The notes beneath the pieces were generated by a model. It made no database searches. It saw nothing but the letters and a program-made list of their open reading frames with translations, and was not told where the DNA came from. Shown here piece after piece: positions 13,130 to 25,959 of a stretch of 64,000 nt of DNA (position 1 is the stretch's first letter; every line of letters begins with the position of its first letter). A program made the position numbers and the translations under genes. The stretch comes from Epiperipatus broadwayi (Eukaryota > Onychophora > Udeonychophora > Euonychophora > Peripatidae): positions 4,420,501 to 4,484,500 of the forward strand of contig JAQFVV010000030.1 of the NCBI GenBank assembly GCA_028023455.1. Direction: 5' to 3'.

Positions 13130-14745
13130 ACTGTTATTACAGCAACAACTAAAGAAGAGAGAAGAATAATTTACTTGAAACACTGTGTTGTATATTATCC
13201 AGTTGTGCCATTAGTAACAGTTAAATGTTTTTAGAAAAAAGTTTAAATAAACTTCTAAATATATTTTAAATTTGAACTAAGTAGTGAAAATGGTCCATCA
13301 TATAATACAAGGTAGATTAATAATAGAGTTTAAAATTTTTATTTTTAATAAGAGAAAGATTATTTATAATAAGTTTAACTCTCTAGTCTGGTATAACATC
13401 TAAATTCTAACAGATATGAGGTCATAGAACGGAAAATTCTATTAAAGAAAAGAGGCATTAAAAAATCATTAAAATGGGAAACTATATCATTTGGATGGGG
13501 ATGGTTAATAATATTTAAAGACTTGTCCCAACATGTGATTCATATTAAGCAGTATAAATAATTGAATAATTTATTGCTCTGGAATTTATAAAAAGATAAA
13601 ATACCAGAAACGATGCTATTGGACTGTAATATATGAACTTTGAACTCCAGAGTTTGATATTCTACTATTGGGCCGAATCATGCAGGATATACCAAAGAGT
13701 GAAGGAATAGAAATACAACCATGTGTGTAGAAGTTTTATTCTAACATATTTTAAGGTATGTACAAACATCATGCAATTATTTCTTCATATTAATATTGTT
13801 AGATATAATTCTCAAACATTAAAAAACAATTTTATCAGGTTTCTTCTTGTTATTCCTGCTCCTAATAAAGATCTGTATAGTTTGTATACAATATTTTTAG
13901 TTTATAGTACCCGTTTCTTAATAGTTTTATATATTTAAAATTAAATTTGCTACTATGATTTTAGAAGATTCATTCACATGAAATAGTCCATCATTTAAAT
14001 AAGACCTCATTAATATTTTATTTACTTTTTAACATCTGAACTATGGAATAATTTATTCTGCTTGATAAGTTTTCAAATCTATTCATCGTGAAAACTCATG
14101 CATGTCATTTAATTATTTATAGTGTAGATAGGAGCAGAAGGCATAGAAACCCAAACTTGGTTTGACACAAAAATTGCACGAGACAGCGAAAATACTCTTA
14201 AAAAGTTTGAACTAAATTCACAGATATAATAGAAACAAAAAAAAATTTATTAATATTTTTTTAAAATTAACATTAAGGGTATAGCTTGATAATTAGGCCA
14301 ATAATAAATGTTTCAATCCTAAGCAGCAATAAGTTAATCATATTGATTTTAAAAAATGTATTAGCTTTTATTTTATGGAGGGATAAGCATTTATATATCA
14401 AAGATTATTATGAAAAAAAATTCAAATAAAAAGGGATGAGATTCGGATAATAATTATATACCTTCTGAACAATATGAGAGAATATTTTTTCAAAAGAGAG
14501 AACATATATAGGCAGAGTAACATATTGACTTGCTGTGCTAATTTAAATAAAACAACCCTAAAATTTAACTGATAAAAAAGGACTTTTATTATGATACAGA
14601 TAAAATGTCTTATCTTAACATGTTGCCTATTGATATATCATTTTATCTGAGGCATATTTTAGATGGTGGTCTGGACCAGCTTATGAATGAGGTTAACTAA
14701 ATGCACATTTTGTGAGTAATTTTTTTCACATGTCTTTGAACAAAT
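13130..14745. other. No recognisable feature
   Basis: AT-rich; short frames without protein-like features. Confidence 0.5.
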
Positions 14746-14757
14746 GTTTTAGCAATG

Positions 14758-15268
<511 letters not shown>

Positions 15269-15274
15269 ACATGT

Positions 15275-17585
15275 GTTATATGGTTTAGTTGGAAAAGTGT
15301 ATATTTCAAATGTATCTATAGTCTGAGAAATTGACTGACTTCTGGGCTGATGGATAGTTGTGATTTCATTGAGTTAAGATGAAAGATACCTTAAAGTGTA
15401 TTTGCTGGCCATTTCCATGACTTGGGTTCAAATAGATCACGATAAAATTTAGGAATTTTTTCCAGATTTTAATCATGTTTAGAATTTTTTTTTCAGATAT
15501 TCAGCTTATATTTACCCAGAAAAATATCTAATATTAGTCAAAAAATGAGTATCTAGCAGTTTTAATGAGAAGATAAAATAATAAAGTAACTATCCAAGCC
15601 TCACCACTGAAAAGACTAATAATAAAAGTAGTCGAGTGATTAGTCACTTGGGTAGACATGAGATATTTGAGCCCTAAGCGTAACAAAATAAGCTTCGATC
15701 CAAGAATTTTCACTCTCAAGGTCATCTTCTATGACTGCATGAAACCACACAGAAGTGAGAAATTCTTTTTCTTTAAAGAATTGATGGAGAGGATTTTGCT
15801 CTGATTAATTATTTCTGTAAAAAAATAAGATTAATTGATTAATATCAGATGTTATTTATAAATTTATTATTGAAATCTAATTTATTATTTGTCGTCTGTA
15901 TATATTGGATAGGTAATAATTTTGTGTATATGAGGAAGTTTATTTGTAAAATTTTTGTAATTCAATTGTTTCTGTTTTTATATATTTCAAAATTCCAATG
16001 TTTAAAAGAATTATCTGTCATCCTCTGAATAGGTCTTGCACAGGACAATCCAATTTCAATAATATTCATTCTGGAAAACGTAGTAAATCTCTGTTTTAAA
16101 TTAAAATATGAAATCATACTTTCTAGAGAGAATTCTGCACTAATTTAATTCAACAGTCAGCTTATTAGGTAATCATTTGATTTGAGAGTTTATCCCCGTT
16201 TGCACCTAATTCTGATTAATGCTAGTTTAAAATCTTAATGGAGTATTATAAGTTTTTGAAATTGGATTTTTAAAAGCCAAAAATAATTAATAACATAAAT
16301 TTTCTATTGCTTGAAATATATAATCCAAGTCTATTCATTTCAAGAAATTGTAAAAATTTGTGGATTAATAGAAATATCTCCAATACCAAAGCATGATGTA
16401 GGACATAATTCCAGGACTAGCAGAATTCAATCAATCATTTTTATCCGTAATTATAAGATTCAATCATTTTTATTTTATCTAATATAGAATCATTTCCTTT
16501 CACTTTCCATCTTATCAAGTCCAATATAATTTTTTTAATAAAATTTTAAAAAGTTCACTAAGCCAGCGAGACTTGTATTTGAGAGATGAAACGATTAGAA
16601 TATATTTTATTTGACGTTTGTCTGAACAAAACTACAGAAAAATAAATACTAAGGAATATTCTCACAAAATCAGATCTGAAAAGACTCTTCATATGGATAA
16701 AAATAAACTTTATTTCAAAGAAATACAATTATAGGACCTACATAAAATTAATTTAAAAACCAAATTAATTTGTCATATGTGTGTAAAAAAGAATTAGCCA
16801 ATGAAATAATTAAAAATATTAAGTCAACAGATTATAAACAAATAAGTTAACAGATGCTTATTAATTTTTTAAATTAAATAAAGTGATGTAAAATGTATCA
16901 GAAAAGAAAGAAAAAAAAATCAAATAATAAAGAAACATAGTATGAATATTTTAAAAGGATTAGAATTTCAAAAAAAGTCATAATTCCTTTCCAAACTGGA
17001 GTTGTGCTATTTTGAAAATTATTTTTTGAAAACTATTTGGTAATTAAAAATTGTTTTGAAAAGCAAATGGATAAACTATTAAGTGCAAAATAGCTATAAA
17101 AGATTATTTTTATTGAATGAAAGCATTATAACTTTATCAATTTGGAAATAGAGATGTATCAATCTCCTAAATGTGTAAGCATTTGTGAGTTCATTAGGTT
17201 GAAATTGAGATGTATAATGCTTGTTACTAAAGTATATGTTGTGGAAATGTATTGTGATTCCAATTTTATTAATTGAAACTACTTCACATAATCCCAGTTC
17301 AAAAATGATTTTTACTGAATAATATAATTAATGATAGATAATTATAATAAGTTAAACAATAAGTTAAAATTAGAGCTCTCGAAAATATAAATAACATACT
17401 ATAATGATATGAAATACACTCAACCCAAATGTTTAGAATCACATCCACAGACAGCCATAACATTTTGATAAAGATCAGATTTGCTCTGACCAGAATACTT
17501 CTCACAGACTTAAAATTCTGCCCATTATGTCAAAAAGTGAGTTAATAAATTATTTATAAACTTTATTTTTAAAAAAACTATACAG
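15275..17585. other. No recognisable feature
   Basis: AT-rich with no coding, RNA or repeat signal that I can name. Confidence 0.5.
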
Positions 17586-17587
17586 TA

Positions 17588-18735
17588 TGCATCATCATCA
17601 TAATTTTCAACCATTATCGATCAATTACAAGATGAAGGTCTCTCAAAGTTTGATCTATTTTCTCTGATCTCTAGCCTTTCTTCTCCACATCATCCCAGCA
17701 CACTTACTTATTTCATCCATCCATCTCACAATTTAAGATTTTAACTATCCATTTGTTATCATTTCTTTTATCAATATGACCACCCCAACCTCCACTATGT
17801 TAGTAACACCTGTTTGGTCTCTCATCCTTGTCTTTTGTTTTTGATCCCTTCTTGTTACTCCTAACATACATCTTTCCATACTTCATTGAATGGTTCGAAA
17901 TCTCATTACTGCTTTTTTGCTAAATGTCCAAGTCTCAGTTCTGTAAGCAAGACCACACATTTATTATAAATCTTCCTTTTCAAACACATAAGCATATTTC
18001 CTTTTAATATTAAGTTATTTCTATCAAAAGCTCTCCAACTAAATTTAATTCTGTGAGCCATTTCACCCATTACTTTACCATCAGTTGTTAATTTTTACCT
18101 CATTATTATCAATCTTTATTTTCTTTTGAGAAAATCTATTGAACATTACTTTAGTCTTTTTAACATTTATTTTTAATTCTTTCTTTCTTTCATCTGATAA
18201 CTCCTGCAACATTTCCTGATGCTCTAAAGCATTATTTGCAAAAACAACTACATCATCTTCAAAATCTAGACGATTTAAATAATTTGCATTTATTTTTATT
18301 CCCTTAGCTTCTTATTTTAATCCACAAATGACTTCTTAAAACAGCTATAAAAAGTTTTGGAGATATAGAGTCACCCTGATGTACACCCTTCTCAATGTTA
18401 ATCTTTTTAGTATCATTATGTAATCTAATTGTTACCATTTGATTCTTCAGAATATGACAGTGTCCTGAGCTACACGTTGATGATCTAAAGCTTTAATCAC
18501 TGAAGAAATACTTATAGAATCAAATGTGTTTTCATAATCTACAAATCCAAAGCATAATGGCAACTCATATTCATTGGTTCTTTCTATAACTTCTTTCAAT
18601 ATTTGGATACGATCCACTGTACTAAAACCATTTTTAAATCCAGCTTCTTTTTTTTTGATTGATTAACATCCAAAGTTTGCTTTAGACAAATTGTAATTAT
18701 TTTGGCAAAAATTTTGTATAGAACTGATAAAAGAT
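17588..18735 (-). mobile_element. RTE-type LINE, degenerate copy
   Basis: The complement of this segment follows the 0.3-1.6 kb element from RT fingers to end: KIIT-like and AGFKNGFST-like start near 18630-18720, a DYENTFDSI-like palm near 18530, a LDFEDDVV-like YxDD region near 18260, SNSYKYL-like and C-terminal regions, and the terminal (ATGATG)n tract at 17589-17600. Many frameshifts and stops; no open frame remains. 5'-truncated. Confidence 0.8.
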
Positions 18736-18935
18736 ATATGCATATATATAAGTAAATAAAATAATCATAAAGGCAAGAATTTCAAAACTAAATAAATTCT
18801 AATTGAAAATTATATATGAATCATTCATCTCAATATTAAATACTAGATGAAGAATATGCAATGTACTGTTTTATTTTTAATATACATTTGATTGCACCAT
18901 TTAAAATTATAATTATTCATATACCTCTTTAATTT

Positions 18936-19090
18936 TATTAAAACAGGCAAAACTCTCCATACAGTAGTGCCACTCAGTGCAAACTAGAATAATCAATGGA
19001 TGCCAGAAGGCTTGTGTTATGGAGAGTTTTGCCTGTTTTAATATCAGTTATGAGCAAGCATAAAAAATGATGATCATGTGATGTTTAATT
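18936..19090. mobile_element. Foldback element (hammerhead family), deleted short copy
   Basis: AAACAGGCAAAACTCTCCAT at the left and ATGGAGAGTTTTGCCTGTTT at the right are exact inverted repeats. The family motif ATCAATGGATGCCAGAAGGC lies between, and the family 3' end GATCATGTGATGTTTA follows. The ribozyme-bearing centre is missing. Confidence 0.75.
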
Positions 19091-19099
19091 TTATTAAAA

Positions 19100-19680
19100 T
19101 GAATTTATTTATTTATTCAAAAAATATGTTAATTTCTTATAACCGTATTTATTAAGCTTGTTTATGTTAGAATATGAGTGTAAACATGTTTAAACTTTTA
19201 ATAATTTATACGTTAGTATTAAATACTAATTATTAATAATAGGGCGGATCTTATATACATTAAATATTGAAGGAATTTAATTGGTTTCTTTCTAAATAAC
19301 TAATACACAACTGTCGGCAATTCTGAATGAATTGGACAATGTAATTGTTATAAATACAAGTTCCACATTTAGTCCACTATCAAATCTCCATAAGAAGTAT
19401 CTGTTTTTTTATTCTTCTATTGTAATTTGCTTTGTACTATTTTTTTTTTTATGTTTTACTATTAATATTTATATTGAATAATAATAATATAAGATGGCAT
19501 TCCAATAAACTCTCTAAACTACACATACATATTATGGTTGTACAGAATATTATATAACTGCTAAAAATTGTTATTATCGAATATACAAAAATGGATTTCT
19601 ACTGTTTTTAATTTTTTATTTGTTGCTGTTGTGTGCATTTGTTTTGTTATTTAATTATAGCACTGAATATGTACATAATT
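19100..19680. other. No recognisable feature
   Basis: AT-rich interval between two foldback copies. Confidence 0.5.
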
Positions 19681-19682
19681 TC

Positions 19683-19803
19683 ATCTCATGCTTGCTCATA
19701 ACTGTTATTAAAACCGGCAAACCTCTCCATACAGTAGTGCCACTCAGTGCAAGCCAGAGTAATCAATAGATGCCAGAAGGCGTCATGTAATGTTTAGTGG
19801 TTT
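19683..19803 (+). mobile_element. Foldback element (hammerhead family), left-arm fragment
   Basis: Carries the left arm only (GCTTGCTCATAACTG, GTAGTGCCACTCAGTGCAAG, GATGCCAGAAGGC), then jumps to the family end (ATGTAATGTTTAGTGGTTTTAA). Internal deletion removed the ribozyme and right arm. Confidence 0.7.
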
Positions 19804-19922
19804 TAAATAAATATCTAGCTATTTTTAGCAGCTTGATGAGTAAATACTTTTTTTCATTGTTCATCTATATATGTGTGATAAAAAGGGAAGCTGTTGGAAA
19901 AATCTTAGCACAAGCAATAGAC

Positions 19923-21147
19923 CAGTGGTCTTCAACCTTTTTACACCTGCAGCCCGGCAAAAATAAGGATAAGATTTCGCGGACCGGCAGAAGTTTACAG
20001 ATAAATTTTCTTAAAGATGTAACCTGCTTAGCCTTAGATAAGCATAATTGTTTTAACTGACCAAAACAGCACACTAGTTATTGTGTATTGTAATGGTGTT
20101 GCTTACCTTCACATGCTGAACACAGACAACAGTACAATAACAATCGTTCTCATTAATGTGCTTGCATTTCTATGTTTATTATTTCATTGTTAAAACATTC
20201 AAGAATAAAATGTTATTCACCTGAATGTTGGGAAATATCATAGCTAGTGTAATTACATGGCAATGATTATGATAAATGTAATATCTGTATTTAATGTTAA
20301 ATATACAATATGGTTATATATATATGGAGGTTGTCTTTTGATAGTAGTAAGGACAAAATAGAAATCGCGTAATTAATCACTGTACAGTCAAAAAAAAATT
20401 TGCCATATTTTAAATCTGAAAAAATAAAACGAAACGTGTAAAAGTCTGAAGTTTTGAAGTTATTGTAAATTTTTTTTTTGTGCTGGTGCATTGAAAGGAT
20501 CAAAAAATGTAATTAATAGGAAAAGTTTTTTTTTAAAAAATGATAAAATAGATATCGCATAATAGAAATAAAGCCAAAAAAAAAAAATAATCGCAAAATT
20601 ATTTTTGTTTGTTTTTATTTTTAAAAAAAGGTTAACAGAAATTGGTTTTAAAAATAAAAGTTTTAGTATATTAGCAGTATGCAAATAAAACCAAAAAATA
20701 TCGCCTTATAAGCCCAAAAAAAAGTGGGTGTATTTTTAAACAAAAAAAAAACCGAAACTTGAAAAAGTCAAAAGTTTTGATCTTGTTTTAACACATAAAC
20801 AATGCTGACAAGCGACCGTGATTGGCTATCAAAAGACAACTGGAGTTTGTATAATAAAAAACCTTTTTTTTTATTTTGAATTTTTTTAGAAAAATAATAA
20901 ATTTAATTCTATCTCTCCATAAACATCTGTGGTAAATAGAAAAACAAATTAATTTATATATGATTAGATTTCTTTTTTGTTCTGTTTCTTATTTTTTAAC
21001 AGGGTAAAAATGCAATGAAAAAATAAATAAAAACTGTTTATATTAATTAAAAGTTTAAAATATTATTATTTTGTTATTACTAACTTTCTTGCCAGTCTAG
21101 CGCGACCCAGCAGAAAACTTTTGCGGCCTGATGGTTGAAGACCACTG
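19923..21147 (+). mobile_element. Non-autonomous hAT-type DNA transposon
   Basis: Begins CAGTGGTCTTCAACC and ends with the inverted GGTTGAAGACCACTG. The ends plus the nearby CGCGGACCGGCAG resemble classical hAT termini. Flanked by an 8 bp duplication with one mismatch: CAATAGAC (19915-19922) and CACTAGAC (21148-21155). 1225 bp, no transposase frame; the interior is A/T-homopolymer-rich and shares long segments, inverted, with the next element (for example 20100-20240 with 22470-22660). Confidence 0.85.
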
Positions 21148-21231
21148 CACTAGACTATTTAAAGACAAGTTCTACATTTTTATATATTACAATAAAAGAT
21201 ACATTAAATAAGGTCTATGCATTGTAAGATG

Positions 21232-22783
21232 CAGTGGTCTTCAACCACCGGGCCACGAACCGGCACTGGGCCGCAGAAGTTTTCTGTCGGTCCACACGCT
21301 AGACTGGGAAGAAAGTTTGTAATAACAAAATAATAAGATTTAAACTTTTAATTAATATAAACAATTTTTTTTTTTTTTTTACCCGATTAAAAAAAAAAAA
21401 AACAGAACAAAGACAAAATCTAATCAATCATACATCAATTAATTTGTTTTTATATTTATCACAGATGTTTATGGGGGGGGAGGGTAGAAAAAGTTTTTTA
21501 TTATACAAACTCCAGTTGTCCTTTGATAACCAATCACAGCCACTTGTCAGCATTGTTAAGACAATAAAATGTAACGTGACTTTTTTTGATCTCTTAAATT
21601 TTTTCTACTCTCTCTTTTAATATTTCATTTTTAGTGTGTTTTTTTTTGGCTATACAGCGATTTTTTTTTTTTGGATTTAACTTTATTTTTGAAATTAATT
21701 TTTATTACCTTTTTTAAAAAATAAAAACAAAAAAATAAGTTCTGTCTCTAACTTTTACAAAGTATTTCTCAATACACCCCACACCCCAAAATAAAGTAAG
21801 ATCAAAACTTTTGCCTTTTTCAAGTTTATTTGTTTTTTGTTTAAAAATACGGCCACTTTTTTTTTTTAGCCTATAAGGAGATATCTTTTTTGCATTTATT
21901 TGTATACAACCGCAGATATACTAAAACTTTTATTTTTAAAACCAATTTTTATTACCTTTTTTAAAAATAAAAACAAAACAAAAATAACTGTTGTCTCAGT
22001 GAAGACAAAGTATTTCTCAACCCACTCTCTCCAAAAAAATTAAAATAAGATCTTTTTTGGATTACCTTTTTTTAAAAATAAAAACCAAAAAATAAGTTCT
22101 GTCTCTAACTTTTACAAAGTATTTCTCAATACACCCGCATCACCCCAAAATAAAGTAAGATCAAAACTTTTGACTTTTTCAAGTTTCGTTTTTTGTTTTG
22201 TTGTTGTTTAAAAATATGCCCACTTTGTTTTGGCCTATAAGGTGATTTTTTTTTTTTTTGGGGGGGGGGACTTTATTTGTGTATCGCTAAAATATTAAAA
22301 CTTTTATTTTTAAAACCAATTTCTGTTACCTTTTTTTAAAAATAAAAACAAACAAAAAATAACTTTGGTGTCTATCTTTTGTCTCAGTGATAACAAAGTA
22401 TTTCTCAACCCACTCCTCCTCCTCCCCCCAAACTAAAATATCAAAACTTTTGACTTTTCCAACATTCAGGTGAATAACATTTTATTCTTGCATGTTTTAA
22501 CAATGAAATAATAAATGTAGAAATGTAAGCACATTAATGAGAATGATTGTTATTGTACTGTTTTCTGTAGCAGTATGACTGTGCAACTCAAGAAAGAGTG
22601 TTCAACATGTGAAGATAAGCAACACCATTACAATACACAATAAGGTCAGTTATAACAATTATGATGATCTAAGGCTAAGCAGATTACATCTTTAAGAAAA
22701 TTTATCTGTAAACTTCTGCTGGTCCGTGAAATCTTATTCTTATTTTTGCCAATCTGCAGGTGTAAAATGGTTGAAGACCACTG
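21232..22783 (-). mobile_element. Non-autonomous hAT-type DNA transposon, expanded relative
   Basis: Same termini as the element before it (CAGTGGTCTTCAACC at 21232 and its inverse ending at 22783) but inverted inside. The 8 bp flanks GTAAGATG and GTCTAATG match at only five positions, so the duplication is decayed or uncertain. The interior holds two or three copies of a ~330-370 bp module (AACCAATTTTTATTACC, TTTACAAAGTATTTCTCAA, a cytosine-rich patch, then ATCAAAACTTTTGAC), which accounts for its extra length (1552 bp). No transposase. Confidence 0.85.
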
Positions 22784-22794
22784 GTCTAATGTAT

Positions 22795-23735
22795 CTAAGT
22801 TATTTCTTAATGTGTTTAAAATATTATTTAATTAGTACTAATTTTCTTCTCTCTAATACAAAAATAAGAATTTATGATAAGCAATAAGAGTATTGCAGAT
22901 ACGAATGCATTCAACAAACTTAATATCAATCATTTGGCATTTAGTATAATGATAAACATAGTAGAATCAAAAACTGTTTTTAGCTGAAAAAAAGTGAATA
23001 GAAAAAAGTCTGTTTTCTCAATAAAATATAACAATTATGTTCAATTAATCTTTTTTCACATTTGAATGCTAATATTACTTGACTATATAGGTATTTTACC
23101 ATATTGGTACACCCTGAATTCATGTCATTTACATATCTGCTATTAAAATTTTGTTTGTATTTGTATTTTGAATCATTATTGTATGGGGATTATTAATTAC
23201 TTCATTGCCAATTCAGACACCTTCTTTAATTTCACTCTATATATGCATTATCTTTGATAAGATTGAAAATGGCATTTTGTCTATTTTTTAAAAAGAATTA
23301 TTGTCAACATTTTAGCATATAAAACAATTCATGATTCATTTTCTTTATGTTTTAAAAAAATGCAACATTAACTTCCTCAAAAGTTAAAACTATTTAAAAT
23401 TTCAAAAGAAAGGCACATATATGTTTGCTTTGGCAAAACAATTATATATGTATTCTTAAAACCTTAAGTTCTGATAAGTAGATAATGAACAATATTTTTT
23501 TAAATCAAAGTAACAATTTCAACTCATTTTATTTTATTATTCCTTGTAAGAAGAAATTCACAGTCCATTTTATTTTATTCATAATACAAAACAACATGCT
23601 TTAAAGTTTAGCATTTTTTTGAAAAGGGAAAACCAGTTTTCCAAAATAACATTATCTGTTTCACATGTGAGTGGAGGAAGTTTGACAATGGTAAATGAAA
23701 ATGTAACAACTTACTCTAGATAAATACTCTGCATA
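22795..23735. other. No recognisable feature
   Basis: AT-rich, nothing recognised. Confidence 0.5.
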
Positions 23736-23768
23736 TAATAAAGATGTATATGAGAGATTGCGACCTGG

Positions 23769-23810
23769 GCCAACTGATGAGTGCTGGTTCAGCACGAAAT
23801 GCATCTTGGG
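23769..23810 (+). ncRNA. Hammerhead ribozyme, intact core
   Basis: Helix I CCAA (23770-23773)/TTGG (23806-23809); core CTGATGA 23774-23780; helix II GTGCTG (23781-23786) paired with CAGCAC (23790-23795), loop GTT; GAA plus A15.1 at 23796-23799; helix III A-U and U-A closed by a two-base loop (23801-23802); cleavage site expected after C23805. All conserved core bases are present. The two-pair helix III is the kind reported for Penelope-associated and retrozyme hammerheads, which often work as dimers. The same core occurs at 34.3 kb on the other strand. The host element is not identified here. Confidence 0.85.
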
Positions 23811-23829
23811 GGGCATTTGTCTTTTATTA

Positions 23830-24270
23830 TGATATTTAATAAAAAAGTAATAGGTTACATTCTCATATGTATAAATCAGGTATGTGTATGTATAATTGAT
23901 ATTTTAAAATTTATTTATTTATGATATTAATTGGATGATAAATTTCCAAGATAATCGGCTCGAGCGTATTAAATGACGACAGTGAGAGATATTACATCAT
24001 TCAAATAAATTATCTCGAGGTCCATGTCATCAAGCAAAAACCCTTCATTTTTTTTCTTTTTGAAGTGTGTTCATTTTATATATATATTATTTTATTTCAA
24101 AAGAAATTTCACTTTAACAAACATTTCTTTCCCTACTAACCGCAATGTATGCCGTATTCATGAAGATGTGTATTAAAAAACTATACAACATGACTTGCTA
24201 CCAAGTAAAGTTAATGTCTACTCATTAAAACAAACAAAAATGTAAATCAAAGCTTAATACCAACTGAAGT
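23830..24270. other. No recognisable feature
   Basis: AT-rich, nothing recognised. Confidence 0.45.
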
Positions 24271-24277
24271 ATAGTTT

Positions 24278-24363
24278 GTCAAGCATTGGTGTGCCTTAAA
24301 AGCAGTTGTCCTAGGTTAGTGGGTTCACTTCCTGGACGATGCTATGACACATGAAGAAAAAAA
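24278..24363 (+). mobile_element. tRNA-derived SINE (family 1), internally deleted
   Basis: GTCAAGCATTGGTG, then a deletion of the D-arm and 5' anticodon-stem region, then CTTAAAAGCAGTTGTCC, B box GGGTTCACTTCC, GATGCTATGACACATG and poly-A. A short duplication TATAGTT flanks it (24270-24276 and 24365-24371). Confidence 0.85.
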
Positions 24364-24371
24364 ATATAGTT

Positions 24372-25140
24372 ACCATTGCATTCAAAAAAATTTATTCTTT
24401 ATTTTCATCGGAGATTTCAAAAACATTGCTTATTTAAATTAAAATATAATATATACACATGTGCCTGGAAAACAATACAAATACCTATGAATCAAATCAC
24501 TAATATTGCTAAAGATATTAAAGTTTAAAACTGGAGTTATTTATTAAGGAATATCAAAATCTTGATTTTCTACATTCTTGCTACTACATCCCCATGTTAT
24601 CTATTGAAATCATTTTATTTTCTGCCGCTTGATAAAAGTCTTTATTACATTTATATCATGATGATTGGAATAACAATTATTTTTGAAAGGAAATTATGAC
24701 AATGAAAAATTGGATGAATCTTATAGAAATTAATATCTAATAGTATTCGATGTTTTATATGTATGTCACTAATGAAACCCATACTATAGAATAATACAGT
24801 ATGTGATAACTACTTAAATGGAATAACATACAGAAATACTATTCTGGTAAAATTATATTGGTAATCTAATTGGAATGAATTTTAATATTACTTTTGGATC
24901 ATTGATGCTATATAGATATTGGATATTTTAATGAACTATGAAATCTTAAATGCCACTGGATTATGATGGCATGTCATCCTTGCAAATCGTTCAATTCCAC
25001 CATAATAAATTTAAATATTCTTCATAAATTTTGTATTCCTTTGATACATTTATCATAGATACATATTTTCCTCTAGTTCTAAAAATAAGTCTGTTGTGGT
25101 ACATTACCATAGATATAAACATTTATACAAATATGTCATT
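24372..25140. other. No recognisable feature
   Basis: AT-rich, nothing recognised. Confidence 0.45.
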
Positions 25141-25302
25141 AATTTAACATCACATGATCACATTTCCTATTCTAGCACATTAATTGTTGATAAACAGAGC
25201 AAAACTCTCTATACAGTATTGCCACCTGTGCTAAACAGAGTAATCAATGGATGCCAGAAGGCTTGTGCATAAAATCCCTATCTAATGCCTACTCATCCAA
25301 TA

Positions 25303-25344
25303 TCCCCAGACTAGTTTCTGGCTTGTGGTCTTCGTCAGTGAGGA
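25303..25344 (-). ncRNA. Hammerhead ribozyme in left arm of foldback element
   Basis: On the minus strand: helix I TCCTCA (25344-25339) with TGGGGA (25308-25303), core CTGACGA (25338-25332), weak helix II (GAC/GCC around a CACAA loop, one mismatch), GAAAC, loop TA, G-U and cleavable C at 25309. Core complete. Confidence 0.75.
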
Positions 25345-25485
25345 GCTTTCGATCTGAGAGCACTGCATCTAGATCTTAGGATCTAATGCAACCCTCTAGC
25401 AACCACCTTTTATCTCCACTTAACTACAAAACTATGAGAATAAAATTGAAAACACAAAAAATATTTTCAATCTAAACTCAATAGC

Positions 25486-25492
25486 TTATATA
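25486..25492 (-). promoter_or_regulatory. TATA box of left arm
   Basis: TATATAA on the minus strand, inside the conserved CATATGACTATATAAGC block. Points left, through the left-arm ribozyme ~150 bp away, and lies ~137 bp from its oppositely oriented twin. Confidence 0.5.
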
Positions 25493-25628
25493 GTCATATG
25501 GGTCTGAACATGTGATGCTTAATGGTTTAACACCAATCCTGCCTAATAGGATAGTGGTGGCTATGGTTGTAAAAGAGCCAAAGACAACAAAATGTATGGG
25601 TGCTGAACTGAGTTCAAACCCATATGAC

Positions 25629-25635
25629 TATATAA
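25629..25635 (+). promoter_or_regulatory. TATA box of right arm
   Basis: TATATAA in the conserved block; C3 of the right-arm ribozyme is 154 bp downstream. The same spacing recurs in the 31, 35 and 53 kb copies. Confidence 0.5.
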
Positions 25636-25776
25636 GCTATTGAGCTTAGATTGAAAATATTTTTTGTGTTTTCAATTTCATTCTCATAGTTTTGTAGTTA
25701 AGTGGAGATAAAAGGTGGTTGCTAGAGGGTTGCATTAGATCCTAAGATCTAGATGCAGTGCTCTCAGATCCAAAGC

Positions 25777-25818
25777 TCCTCACTGACGAAGGCCACAAGC
25801 CAGAAACTAGTCTGGGGA
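25777..25818 (+). ncRNA. Hammerhead ribozyme in right arm of foldback element
   Basis: Helix I TCCTCA (25777-25782) with TGGGGA (25813-25818), six pairs with one G-U; core CTGACGA 25783-25789 (position 7 may be any base); helix II GGC (25791-25793)/GCC (25799-25801) around CACAA, closed below by an A-A mismatch; GAA 25803-25805; helix III A-U and C-G with a TA loop; cleavage expected after C25812. All invariant bases present. Confidence 0.8.
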
Positions 25819-25959
25819 TATTGGATGAGTAGGCATTAGATAGGGATTTTATGCACAAGCCTTCTGGCATCCATTGATTACTCTGTTTAGCACAGGTGGC
25901 ACTACTATGGAAAGTTTTGCTCTGTTTATATCATTAATTTCATTTATTATTTATTATTA

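Larger units (their letters stand above)
25146..25935. mobile_element. Full-length foldback element with two ribozymes and divergent TATA boxes
   Basis: The best copy of the family. The left arm (about 25190-25505) and right arm (about 25612-25928) are near-perfect inverted repeats of ~315 bp; the ~105 bp centre holds CAATCCTGCCTAATAGGATA and GGTGGCTATGG. Each arm, read outward from the centre, has CATATGACTATATAAGC (TATA box), a ~150 bp spacer, a hammerhead ribozyme, then GATATTGGATGAGTAGGC, GCCTTCTGGCATCC and a GC-rich-for-region end (TTTTGCTCTGTTTA). No protein is encoded. Kinship to Penelope-like terminal repeats is inferred from the hammerhead type and from the related 3.1 and 38.4 kb sequences; it is non-autonomous. 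High arm identity suggests recent formation or gene conversion. Confidence 0.85.

Noticed and set aside
19797-20074. Opposed frames at the start of the hAT-type element
   Set aside because: Overlap the terminal inverted repeat and flank; no transposase motifs.
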